This document shows, piece by piece, positions 37,354 through 45,900 of a stretch of 64,000 nucleotides of DNA. The first letter of the stretch is position 1. Every line of letters starts with the position of its first letter. The notes under the pieces are model-generated. The model made no database searches and was not told the origin of the DNA. It saw only the letters and a program-made list of their open reading frames with translations. The stretch is from an uncultured Oscillospiraceae bacterium (lineage in GTDB: Bacteria; Bacillota; Clostridia; Oscillospirales; Ruminococcaceae). The translations under genes and the position numbers were made by a program. The stretch covers positions 7,473 through 71,472 of the forward strand of contig CAKSEE010000007.1 of the NCBI GenBank assembly GCA_934446455.1, in the 5' to 3' direction.

Positions 37354-37854
37354 ATGCGCGAAACAGGCTACGACCGCCGCGCCGCGGTGGAATACGCGCT
37401 CAAATGGGCGTACTCCGCGAACCCGCGCTACTACTATTTCGACGCTATCGGCGGGGACTGCACGAATTTCATCTCGCAGTGCCTTTACGCAGGCTGCGGC
37501 GTTATGAACTACTCACAGGAGAACGGCTGGTACTATATAAATCTCAACAACCGCTCGCCCTCGTGGACGGGGGTTGTGTTCCTGCGCGAGTTTCTTCTCA
37601 CGCACAAGGGCGCGGGCGTTTACGGCGAGGAAGCGCCGCTCGGCAGGCTTGAGCGCGGCGACCTTATTCAGCTTGAAAACGGCGAGGGGCGCTTTTACCA
37701 CACGCTCATCATCTCCCACATAGCCGCAGGCTTCGGTGCGGAAGCGGACAGGATATTCGTCTGCGCGCACTCGTCGTCCGCGCGCAACAGGCGGCTTTCG
37801 TCCTACCCCTACAGCAGGGCGCAGGGCATACACATCACAGGCGCGCGGCGATAA
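37354..37854 (+). CDS. Amidase domain protein (Amidase_6 type)
   Basis: The 166-residue protein begins YDRRAAVEYALKWAYSANPRYYYF and then GGDCTNFISQCLYAGC, the signature of the putative amidase domain (cysteine nucleophile in DCTNF). A histidine follows in FYHTLIISH and an HSS near the end. No signal peptide is visible, so it may act inside the mother cell or on the forespore side. GGGAGGTGAT precedes the ATG. It lies 28 bases before sleL, which suggests joint action on spore cortex or wall. Confidence 0.85.
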   Translation: MRETGYDRRAAVEYALKWAYSANPRYYYFDAIGGDCTNFISQCLYAGCGVMNYSQENGWYYINLNNRSPSWTGVVFLREFLLTHKGAGVYGEEAPLGRLERGDLIQLENGEGRFYHTLIISHIAAGFGAEADRIFVCAHSSSARNRRLSSYPYSRAQGIHITGARR

Positions 37855-37882
37855 AGACGTCCGCGCAGCAAAGGAGGAACTT

Positions 37883-38863
37883 ATGCTGATCTACACCGTA
37901 AAGCGCGGCGACACGCTTGCAGAGATAGCGCGCAGATACGGCGTGCCCGTAAACCGTATCGCCGCAGACAACGTGCTGCCGAACACAGGCAGTATCGTCC
38001 CGGGACAGAACCTTCTGATACAGGCGGACTCCGTGCGCTACATACTGCGCAAGGGGCAGACCCTCTTTTCTCTTTCGCAGGAATACGGCGTGCCGCTCGA
38101 GGCGCTTATTGAAGCCAACCCCGACCTCAACCCCATCTCCCTTAACGCGGGCGACACGGTGATAATCCCCGCCGCCCCGCCCGTAAAGAAGCGCCCCATT
38201 ATCACCAACGGCTACGCCTACCCCACGATAAACACCAACTCGCTTAACTGCGTCATTCCGTTTCTAACGTTCATAAGCCTGTTTTCCTACACGCTTACCC
38301 CGCAGGGGGAGCTTACCGCGCCCGACGACAGCGACCTTATCTACAGGGCGGTGCGCTCTGCGGTAATGCCGCTTATGGTAGTCACCAACATATTCGACGG
38401 CACGTTCAGCACCGAGGCGCTTACGGGCATACTTGAAAGCGAGGAGGCGCGCGCACGGCTCACCGAGGCCATTCTCTACGAGCTTGACAGCAAGGGCTAC
38501 TACGGCGTTAATATGGACATAGAATACATCGCGCCAGACGACCGCGAGAGCTACACCGACTTCCTGCGTAACCTTGCAGACAGGCTGCACGAGCGCGGCT
38601 ACGTCCTAGTTACCGCCCTTGCGCCCAAAATCTCCGCAGACCAGCAGGGCATTCTCTATGAGGCGCACGACTACCGCGCGCAGGGAGAGATAGCCGACTA
38701 TGTTATTATCATGACTTATGAGTGGGGATATACATACGTCCTGCGTCATTATAGTCATTGCGCAGATATTGATATAGGGCGCGGTATGGTTAAAACGAAC
38801 AATTTGCTGTGCCTTAATCAGTCCTATTTGCCGATTTTTTCATGTAACTCATTTTCAGCTTGA
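37883..38863 (+). CDS. sleL: Spore cortex-lytic N-acetylglucosaminidase SleL/YaaH-type, 5' part, interrupted at 38735
   Basis: GGAGG precedes the ATG. Residues 1-45 and 50-95 are two LysM domains (YTVKRGDTLAEIARRYGVPV and YILRKGQTLFSLSQEYGVPL). A family 18 glycoside hydrolase domain follows, with the catalytic GVNMDIEYI near 215 and DYVIIMTYEWGYT near 280. There the host reading frame is broken by the inserted element; the last 42 codons to 38863 belong to the element. The missing end lies at 42388-42806. SleL cuts cortex fragments during germination. Confidence 0.9.
   Translation: MLIYTVKRGDTLAEIARRYGVPVNRIAADNVLPNTGSIVPGQNLLIQADSVRYILRKGQTLFSLSQEYGVPLEALIEANPDLNPISLNAGDTVIIPAAPPVKKRPIITNGYAYPTINTNSLNCVIPFLTFISLFSYTLTPQGELTAPDDSDLIYRAVRSAVMPLMVVTNIFDGTFSTEALTGILESEEARARLTEAILYELDSKGYYGVNMDIEYIAPDDRESYTDFLRNLADRLHERGYVLVTALAPKISADQQGILYEAHDYRAQGEIADYVIIMTYEWGYTYVLRHYSHCADIDIGRGMVKTNNLLCLNQSYLPIFSCNSFSA
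38729..38753. other. attL of the sleL-intervening element
   Basis: TATACAT core (38729-38735) with crossover dinucleotide probably AC (38732-38733). On the element side follow ATACGTCC, four bases, and TCATTA. On the host side is GGGGATAT. Confidence 0.8.
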
Positions 38864-38888
38864 CTTTTATTTTCTCAAATATTATAAT
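38860..38888 (+). promoter_or_regulatory. Sigma-A promoter of the element cargo
   Basis: TTGACT (38860-38865), 17-base spacer, TATAAT (38883-38888). It would transcribe the decayed gene, the peptide and the kinase. Confidence 0.8.
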
Positions 38889-38942
38889 TGAAAACGAGGT
38901 ATTATTTTCCACTCGGGAAATTTTATTTCATAGGAGGATTAC

Positions 38943-39486
38943 TTGAAACTAAAACGTTTAATGGCGGCTTCGATGGCAGGAATCATGACTGTAAGCTCTG
39001 CTATCGTATGCGAAATCTCAGCAGGTGCTGTGGACAGTCTGAGCATTAGCCATACAGCAGCGGACTTTAACGAAATTTGGAGCAGCACAACCTACGATGA
39101 CGCGACAAACGCAATAACATATATCTCGGGTTGGGCGGGTATAGGAATAAAATATTCTACCCGGCTGGATTTTGTCGGATTATGATTATCCGGTACTTAA
39201 CTTCAGCGCTTCTACTGTAGAGCAGTTAATGGTACTGGTTTATTACGATGGGGTAGAGAACCCTGTTTCTTCAGACTATTACGAAGAGAACGGCACAATA
39301 AGGCAGCGGTAACTCCCTCTGACGCTGACGACCGGGAGGTTACATGGACTTCCGATACCCCCGACGTTGCAACAGTTGACGCAATGGACGGCGTAGTTAC
39401 CCTACATCGTTATCAGGCTCAGGAACGTTCAGGATTCGTGGGGCGACATTTCTGTCAAGTTTGAGCTTATCAACGGATTAGGCTGA
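38943..39486 (+). pseudogene. Decayed secreted protein with bacterial Ig-like (Big_2) domain
   Basis: AGGAGG and a TTG start give a signal peptide (MKLKRLMAASMAGIMTVSSA) and about 80 residues, then a stop at 39185. The protein continues in other frames: DYDYPVLNFSASTVEQLMVLVYY, then VTPSDADDREVTWTSDTPDVA with VDAMDGVVT (a Big_2 pattern), and finally WGDISVKFELINGLG before a stop at 39486. At least three frame changes are needed, so it is a pseudogene unless the sequence is faulty. Confidence 0.7.
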
Positions 39487-39505
39487 GTTACAGGAGGACA
39501 AAGCA

Positions 39506-39670
39506 TTGAAAAAGACATACATCAGACCCGAAATTGAGATCACCCATTTCACCACCAAGGACATCATCACCGCCAGCGGCACTACCACTGGCATGATTAA
39601 CGGCGGCAGCCTCAACGCGGATACCAACAACGAAATTGATTTCGACCTCAGCAACGGCGAGTGGAACTAA
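39506..39670 (+). CDS. 54-residue peptide, possible RiPP-type precursor
   Basis: AGGAGG stands before a TTG start. The peptide begins MKKTYIRPEIEITHFTTKD and continues IITASGTTTGMINGGS, then ends in an acidic, asparagine-rich tail (DFDLSNGEWN). The KKxYxxPxxE ... DxIxxSG pattern is one I associate with small Clostridial peptides that lie beside HPr-kinase-like or PqqD-like genes. Here a kinase gene follows after 84 bases. No protease, transporter or radical SAM enzyme is present in the element, so a finished peptide product is not demonstrated. Confidence 0.6.
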   Translation: MKKTYIRPEIEITHFTTKDIITASGTTTGMINGGSLNADTNNEIDFDLSNGEWN

Positions 39671-39754
39671 GCCTGCGGCTTGATTTTCGAGGTATTCCGA
39701 AAAATTAAAAGCGCCGGGCGTGCAATGCGTTCGGCGCTCAGCGTAGGGAGAACT

Positions 39755-40546
39755 ATGTACAGACTTTACAAAATATGCGGCTTTATCGTAGGCTGCGACT
39801 TCCGCTATCCGACAATGACGGCGCGCGCGGAAAAATTCCTGCCGGGCGGAGGTTCCGTCCCCGGCGGAGGTTCCGTCCCCGGCGGAGGTTCCGTCCCCGA
39901 CGGAGGTTCCGCCCCCGACGGAGGTTCCGCCCCCGACGGCAGCGCTCCCGACATAATCATACCATATAACGCGGCGGCGCTTGCCGAAATAAGCGCGCGT
40001 ACGGGGCTTGACGCAGACAACGCCGAAATAGTGTTCACCGCGGAGAATTTCTACCGCGAACTTCCCATAAGAGGTGGATTTATGCTGCATTCAAGCGCTG
40101 TCGTTGCAGACGGGCGGGCGTACCTTTTCTCCGCGCCAAGCGGCACGGGAAAATCCACGCACACCGCGCTGTGGCTCGAGCTTTTCGGAGAGCGCGCGCG
40201 GATACTTAACGACGACAAGCCCGCCGTTATGCTGCGCGGCGGCTCCGTCACCGTGTGCGGCACGCCGTGGAGCGGAAAGAGCGACCTCAATTTCAATGCG
40301 GAATTTCCGTTACAGGGAATCTGCATTCTTGAAAGAAGCCCCGAAAACCGCATAGCTCCCCTGCCTGCGGAAGAAGCGGTGTTCCGCCTGCTTGACCAGA
40401 CGATCCGCCCGTGCGACCCCGCGGGAATGAGCGCGCTGCTTTCCTGCATTGACGAGGTTACAGCAAAGGTGCGCTTGTGGAAACTGGGCTGCAACATTTC
40501 GCTTGAAGCGGCGCAGATTGCCTACAGCGCCATGAGCGGCGGCTGA
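39755..40546 (+). CDS. HPr kinase-like (SynE/PEPCK-fold) protein
   Basis: The 263-residue protein has the HprK-type P-loop SAPSGTGKSTHTALW near residue 125, a NDDKPAVML segment with the acidic catalytic pair, and GTPWSGKSDLN near 170, all at the spacing of HprK C-terminal domains. It lacks the HprK N-terminal domain. Relatives occur in peptide-modification clusters where they phosphorylate peptides. Residues about 31-60 are five repeats of G-G-G-S-V-P type coded by an 18-base tandem repeat. GGGAG precedes the ATG at 39755. Confidence 0.8.
   Translation: MYRLYKICGFIVGCDFRYPTMTARAEKFLPGGGSVPGGGSVPGGGSVPDGGSAPDGGSAPDGSAPDIIIPYNAAALAEISARTGLDADNAEIVFTAENFYRELPIRGGFMLHSSAVVADGRAYLFSAPSGTGKSTHTALWLELFGERARILNDDKPAVMLRGGSVTVCGTPWSGKSDLNFNAEFPLQGICILERSPENRIAPLPAEEAVFRLLDQTIRPCDPAGMSALLSCIDEVTAKVRLWKLGCNISLEAAQIAYSAMSGG
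39845..39934 (+). repeat. 18-bp tandem repeat, five units, inside the kinase gene
   Basis: Units GGCGGAGGTTCCGTCCCC (three) and GACGGAGGTTCCGCCCCC (two), in frame, coding a flexible Gly/Ser/Pro linker. Unit number can change without shifting the frame. Confidence 0.9.
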
Positions 40547-40554
40547 ACGCGGCT

Positions 40555-42099
40555 TTAATCCGTTACCTGCCGCTGCGGGAAAAGCGGCACGATATTGAGC
40601 GAAAAACCGCACCTGTCCGCATTGCTGCGGGTGTTGCGCTCGGTTTTTATGTAAACCGCCCTGCTGACTATGGTTTTCAGCAGGCGGTTTTTTTCTTCGG
40701 GAGAAGCCTTTTCGTAGATATCCATGACGCGCTCGGAACGCGGCGGCTGCAAGCAGGCTGCCTGCTCCTCCCGCGCCATGACGAGCGCCTCCCCGACTCG
40801 GCGCAGGCTATCCGAAAGTCTCTCCCTGCGCCCGTCAAGCGCCGCAATGCGCCCTGCAAACTCCTCGGGCGAATACACGCCCTGCTCTAAAAAAAGGTAT
40901 ATCCTCTCGCGCTGTGCGGCAAGCTTTTCAAGCTCCGTGCGCGCTTTTTCCGCGCAGAGCAACTCCGCCTGAGCTGTGCCGCGCTGCGATTCGCTCAACG
41001 TAACGCAGCACCCTCCCAGCCACTGCGCAGCGCCCTCGGCAAGCGCCCTTTCCACCTGCGCAAGCTTTGCAGAAACATTCCTGCAGCTGCGGTTAGGGCA
41101 GCGGAGTATCTCGCTGCGGCTTTTGCCGCCCGCGCCTGCCCTCGTCATCATACTGCCGCACATACCGCAGTATATCAGCCCCGAAAGCGGGTTGCGAAGC
41201 TCGGCGCCGTCCTTGCTGTGCGGCATTCTGCGGGTGTTGATGCACTGCTGCGCGCGGTCGAAATCCTCGTCGCTTATAAGCGGGGGGTGCAGCCCCTGCG
41301 CCATGATACAGCAGGCGTTATTACGCCTGCGCGTTATGGTTATGCCGTCTGCAAGCGACTTTTCCTCCCTGCGGTACTGCCAGCGGATTTTGCCGCAGTA
41401 TACGGGGTTTTTAAGTATGTCCCGCACCGAAGCGCCGCTCCACGCGCCGCCCCTGCGCGGCTGCAAGCCCATTTCTTCAAGCCGCCGCGCTATCGCCACG
41501 CAGCCCATGCCGCCAATGCACATTGCAAATATTGCCCGCACGACGTCGCTCTCAGCGTTCGGCGACAGCGTATAGCCCCTCCCCTTTTTTACCCTTACCC
41601 TGTCGTAGCCGAACGGCGGCGTGCTGCCGATAAAGTGTCCCTCCTTTGCGGCTGCAATGCGCCCGCGCATTATTCTGCGGGATATCGCCCTGTACTCGCG
41701 CCGCGCCATGAAAAGCTCGAAATCAACGTATTCCTCGTCGCTTTCACGGGTCTGGTCGTACACCCTTGCGGGGGTGATTATAAGAGTCCGCGATATGCGG
41801 AACGTGTTCGACACCCGCGCCTGGTCGGCGCTGTCGCCCCTTGCAAGGCGGTCTATATCCATGCACAGCACACCCGCCCAGCGCCGCTGTGCGACCTCCT
41901 GCAAAAGCCGCTTCATTTTCGGGCGCGCTTCAATGCTTTCGCCCGAAACTATCTCCTCATATACCGCGCCTATTTCCATACCATGGCTTTGCGCGTATTC
42001 AAGCAGCGCCGCCCTGTGCCTTGCGAGGGTCTCGCCCTGCCCCATAGCCTCCGCGTCAAGGTCGGCGCGGGATTTGCGCAGATATACCGCGTACTGCAT
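40555..42099 (-). CDS. Large serine recombinase (integrase/excisionase)
   Basis: The 514-residue protein has an N-terminal resolvase domain with the catalytic serine in YLRKSRAD, then GETLARHRAAL, VSGESIEARP and MDIDRLARGD. A recombinase domain follows (GSTPPFGYDRV near 165, LKNPVYCGKI), then a zinc ribbon (YCGMCGSMM ... CPNRSC) and a coiled-coil. This architecture belongs to phage integrases and to the recombinases that remove skin elements from sigK. Start at 42099 (MQYAVYL) with AAAGGTGG upstream; a GTG at 42144 is possible. Gene and att sites lie within one element. Confidence 0.93.
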   Translation of the reverse strand: MQYAVYLRKSRADLDAEAMGQGETLARHRAALLEYAQSHGMEIGAVYEEIVSGESIEARPKMKRLLQEVAQRRWAGVLCMDIDRLARGDSADQARVSNTFRISRTLIITPARVYDQTRESDEEYVDFELFMARREYRAISRRIMRGRIAAAKEGHFIGSTPPFGYDRVRVKKGRGYTLSPNAESDVVRAIFAMCIGGMGCVAIARRLEEMGLQPRRGGAWSGASVRDILKNPVYCGKIRWQYRREEKSLADGITITRRRNNACCIMAQGLHPPLISDEDFDRAQQCINTRRMPHSKDGAELRNPLSGLIYCGMCGSMMTRAGAGGKSRSEILRCPNRSCRNVSAKLAQVERALAEGAAQWLGGCCVTLSESQRGTAQAELLCAEKARTELEKLAAQRERIYLFLEQGVYSPEEFAGRIAALDGRRERLSDSLRRVGEALVMAREEQAACLQPPRSERVMDIYEKASPEEKNRLLKTIVSRAVYIKTERNTRSNADRCGFSLNIVPLFPQRQVTD

Positions 42100-42140
42100 T
42101 GCCGTAACCACCTTTCCGGCGGAATATTGCCCGCCGCGAA

Positions 42141-42305
42141 TCACGGGGGCTTGCGTTCACGCTGCTGCCGACTCAGCTGCGCCGCCGTATTCAGCATATT
42201 CTCACGGCGCAATTCAAGCTCCGCTTCACGGACGTCTTTGTAAGCGTCGCTGCTGAATGTTACCGAAGCACCGCACGGCGCGGTAAATGTAAGTATAGTT
42301 TCCAT
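42141..42305 (-). CDS. 54-residue protein upstream of the recombinase
   Basis: An ATG after GGGGTGA opens METILTFTAPCGASVTFSS, followed by a helical charged part (REAELELRRENMLNTAAQLSRQQRE). No family recognised. It is the first gene after the right end of the element and reads into the recombinase gene, so it could be a directionality factor or a regulator. That is inference from position only. Confidence 0.6.
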   Translation of the reverse strand: METILTFTAPCGASVTFSSDAYKDVREAELELRRENMLNTAAQLSRQQRERKPP

Positions 42306-42362
42306 AAAAATCACCCCGCTTAATTATATTGCTAAGGGGTTGTACGATATCTCACCCGAATA

Positions 42363-42387
42363 CTGTAATGATAGCGGACGTATACAT
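42363..42387. other. attR of the sleL-intervening element
   Basis: On the element side: TAATGA (42366-42371), four bases, GGACGTAT, then AC (42384-42385) and AT; on the host side TCGGTCCC. The element half-site mirrors the one at attL. The 80 bases from here to the small gene hold its presumed promoter (ATATC, 15 bases, CAATATAAT on the minus strand). Confidence 0.8.
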
Positions 42388-42806
42388 TCGGTCCCCCGCT
42401 TGCGGTATCGCCCATAAACGAGGTGCGCCGCGTGCTTGACTACGCCGTAACGGAGATACCTCCCGAAAAGATACTCATGGGTATGCCAAACTACGGCTAC
42501 GACTGGACCCTGCCCTATATGCGCGGAACGGCAGCGCAGAGCATAGGCCTTGCACAGGCTGCGGAACTCGCGGTGCGCACAGGCTCGGAGATACAGTACG
42601 ACGAGCTTGCGCAGACCCCCTTCTTCAACTACACCGAAAACGGCGCGCGCCATGTGGTGTGGTTCGACGACCCGCGCTCCATAACCGCAAAGCTCGGGCT
42701 TATAAACGAGTACGGGCTGGCGGGCGCAAGCTGGTGGACGGTAAACCGCTGCTATGTGCCAAACTGGCTCATCACGCAGAACCTTTTCGATATAGTGAAA
42801 TTCTGA
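42388..42806 (+). CDS. sleL: SleL/YaaH-type N-acetylglucosaminidase, 3' part
   Basis: The first base of this segment completes a TTC codon with the core T and continues FGPPLAVSPINEVRRVLDYAVTEIPPEKILMGMPNYGYDW, the typical second half of a family 18 spore glucosidase. GASWWTVNR near the end carries the conserved barrel tryptophan. It has no start codon or ribosome site of its own worth trusting, so it needs the 5' part at 37883-38735. The stop at 42806 is followed by a terminator. Confidence 0.88.
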
Positions 42807-42812
42807 ACGGAA

Positions 42813-42844
42813 GCCCCGCTCGTGAACCCACGGGCGGGGCATAT
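42813..42844 (+). terminator. Terminator of the amidase-sleL operon
   Basis: Stem GCCCCGC(TCGTG)/(CACG)GGCGGGGC followed by ATATTTTA. Confidence 0.75.
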
Positions 42845-42860
42845 TTTACGGGAAAATATG

Positions 42861-42889
42861 TTGACATAACAGCCAAAATATAGTATAAT
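42861..42889 (+). promoter_or_regulatory. Perfect-consensus promoter of the large surface protein
   Basis: TTGACA (42861-42866), 17-base spacer, TATAAT (42884-42889): both boxes match consensus exactly. Confidence 0.9.
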
Positions 42890-42926
42890 ATATATCATTG
42901 CTTAGCAATAAGTTTGGAGGAATTAT

Positions 42927-45900
42927 ATGAAAAAACTGATTCAACGCGCCGTCAGCGCCCTGACGGCGACCGCTATTGCCGCGGCGATGGCGTTCATTCC
43001 AAAACCTGCCGACGTGGCGGGCGTGGCGAGCGCGCAGTCGCCCAAAACCGTTACGGGCGTGCGGCTTAACGAGCTGGAAAGACCCGGCGCTTCAAAGGAC
43101 TACTGGAGCGGCGACCTTGTTTACTTCGGCAGCTACAAGGGCTACCCGCTAAGGTTCCGCGTTATGGAAAAGTACGGCGGCGAAAGCTACGGTATAAGTG
43201 AAAATGTGCTTACGCTCGACTGCGACAATATCGTCGACCAGAAGTCTATGCTCAACGGCGATGAGGACTTTGACGACATTGATACCGGCATAATATTTGA
43301 TAAAAGCCCCGTAAAGAAGTGGCTTAACAGCACATTTTATAACACAGCGTTTACCGATGAGGAAAGGGCGCTCATTGCGAAAAGCACGAGGGGCGCCGCT
43401 AATGGAGGACCGAGAGAAGGCAGACGCGTTTGCAGTATGCGTTTCACAAACACCTATTTCTTCCCCATGACGGGCGCGCACCTGGATACAAAATACGGTA
43501 TCCCTAAATTCGACCGCCATGATTTGAAAGGTCTTGCAAAAACCTACCTTGGCAAGACTGCCGAAAATGAATACGGCAGTAAAATAAGCTATTGGCTGTG
43601 CTGCACGTTCAGGAACGAAATCGCAACGCCGCTTGTGCTGAGAAAGCCGGCGAACGACTACTACCCCGACATCATAAGAGTGGACGAGGTCGCCAAAAAC
43701 AACGCAAGCGTGTTTGACGTTAGCGCTACGATAGGCGTAAGCCCTATGATGAACATAAGGTCGGACAGCATTCTCTTCACCTCAAAGGTTGACATACCCG
43801 ACGAGAAACACAAGGACACCTACAAGCTAACTTTACAGCTTGACGACATGGTTCTTACGCCTAAGGGCACGCCCACGCGCAGCGCAAACACCGTAACGGT
43901 GGATTACACAAAGCAGCGGGGCGCGGACAGAATGGACCGCGTATCCGTGGTGATCACCGACAGGGGCTTTTACGAGGAGGGCGCAAAGGTTCTCTACTAC
44001 GGCGAGGTGGTTAATAACAAGTTCACGCTCTCCGACGAGGCGGGCAGAATGGACCCATCGACATACCACGCCTACATTGTCGGCGAGGAGCTGCACGGCG
44101 AGCGCGAGTGCGATTACGCGAGCGCGCCGCAGGAGATAAGCATTCCCGCGCCGCAAACAGCGGATACAGTTTCCCTTTCGGTAGACGCCCCCGTGGCTAA
44201 AGCCGCTTACGGCACGCCCGTTTGCACGTCCGACAGCGCTTACATAAACTCTTACTGCTGGAGAAACGTATACAACAACAATATGCAGGTAACGGGAAAT
44301 GCAAGCTATAACACCCTGTACTCCCTTACCGTAACGCTTATGCCAAAAAGCGGTATTCAGTTTACGGAAAACACCGCGGTAACGGGCGTTCCCGTGGATA
44401 CCGTTACGATAAACAAGGACAATTCGCTTACGGTCGTTGCAAAGTTCCCCGTCACCCGCATGCAGAAAATCACGAGCCTTAAGGCGATTGCCGATAAGGA
44501 GTTCCCGCACGGCTCAACGGCGGACGACGTAAAGAACGGTCTGCCCAAATACGTTGTGGCTGAAACCGAGGAAAACGGGCTGGTTTCCTTTAATATAACA
44601 TGGGACTATTCCACGGTAAGCTTTGACCCCGCAAAGTCGGATTCCGCGCAGAAATTTTACGTATATGGCACGTTTGACCCCAAAAGCTACGACACCACCG
44701 CCGTGCAGGACGCAGCGACGGGGACTAACAGGGTTCAGATAAAGGTAACGGTATGCCCCCACACCCCGAGAGCCACATGGGCATATAACGAAACCGAGCA
44801 TTACAAGCTCTGCAACGCCGCAGGCTGCGGGCAGAAAATGACCTCTGAGCCGCACGATTTTATGACCATTTACGACAAGGAGCAATACCTTGAAAAGGGC
44901 GGAAGTATCTTTGACTACCCGATAAAATGGTGCAGAACCTGCGGCTACAGAACAAGCGACAACGCCGAAAGAATGGCGGCGGTAACAACGGTAGGCTCTT
45001 TGGAGCCTAAGGTGTTTACGGATTTTAAGATGGCGTGGTTTTATGCAAAGGAAAACCCGGGCTCGACAATAACGCTGCTCAGCAATGTTAATGCAGGTAA
45101 TCTTAACGGAACTTTGTCGATTGAGCCTAATCAGGAGATTACGCTGGACCTTAGCAAATATTCGCTTACAATACCGGGCGGCAGCAATGGTAATGACCTT
45201 TTTACAATTGACGGCGGCAGCCTTACCGTAAAGTCCGGCGACGTCAACGGAGGGGGCTTCCTGTTCTGCGAAGGCTGGTATCTGTTTACGGTAAACTCAG
45301 GCAGCCTTACCATCGAGAGCGGAACGTTCAAAAACCTTAGCAACTCCCTGTTTAACATCTATGTCAAGGATACGAACGCTGACTGTAATATAACAATAAA
45401 CGGCGGCTATTTTGTCAACGGAATTAAACTTAATAGCGGAAATATTACAATAAACAGCGGAAAAATCGATGGAGACGGATTATCAATTAACGGCAGCGCC
45501 GAAGCAGAACTCGCAGGCGGCTCATATTCCGAAATAAACGTAAACTTGTCAGGCGCACAAAAAAACATATACGAACTACTGCGCGGCGACTATGAATATA
45601 AGTACAACCCTGATGAACAAAAACCATGGTTCAGTACGGGAATAAACATAATAAACCCGAAGGTCGTGCTTAAAAGCGACCATGTTCACACACCGCAGCT
45701 TGTTGCGCAGGTAGACGAAACCTGCACCACAAACGGCGCAAAGGCACACTACGAGTGCAGCTGCGGCGCTATTTTCAGCGATAATACAATGACCCGGGAA
45801 GTGCCGCTTGCGGAGTTTGCAATTCCTGCGGCGCACGTTGGCGGTACGGCTACCTGCAAGAACAGAGCCGTATGCACCCGCTGCGGCAGGGAATACGGCG

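Larger units (their letters stand above)
38736..42387. mobile_element. 3652-bp serine-recombinase element inserted in sleL (skin-like)
   Basis: The element lies between two TATACAT copies (38729-38735 and 42381-42387) inside sleL. Joining the outer flanks at the core gives TYEWGYT-FGPPLAVSP in frame and a 423-residue protein, the normal length of the family. Cargo: a decayed secreted protein gene, a 54-residue peptide, an HPr-kinase-like gene (plus strand), and a large serine recombinase with a 54-residue companion (minus strand). This matches the layout of sporulation-gene elements that excise in the mother cell. Excision itself is inferred. Confidence 0.88.

Noticed and set aside
38263..38863. 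Reading the truncated sleL frame as a complete short protein
   Set aside because: The last 42 codons come from the element. The family 18 barrel needs the part after 42388, which continues exactly in frame.
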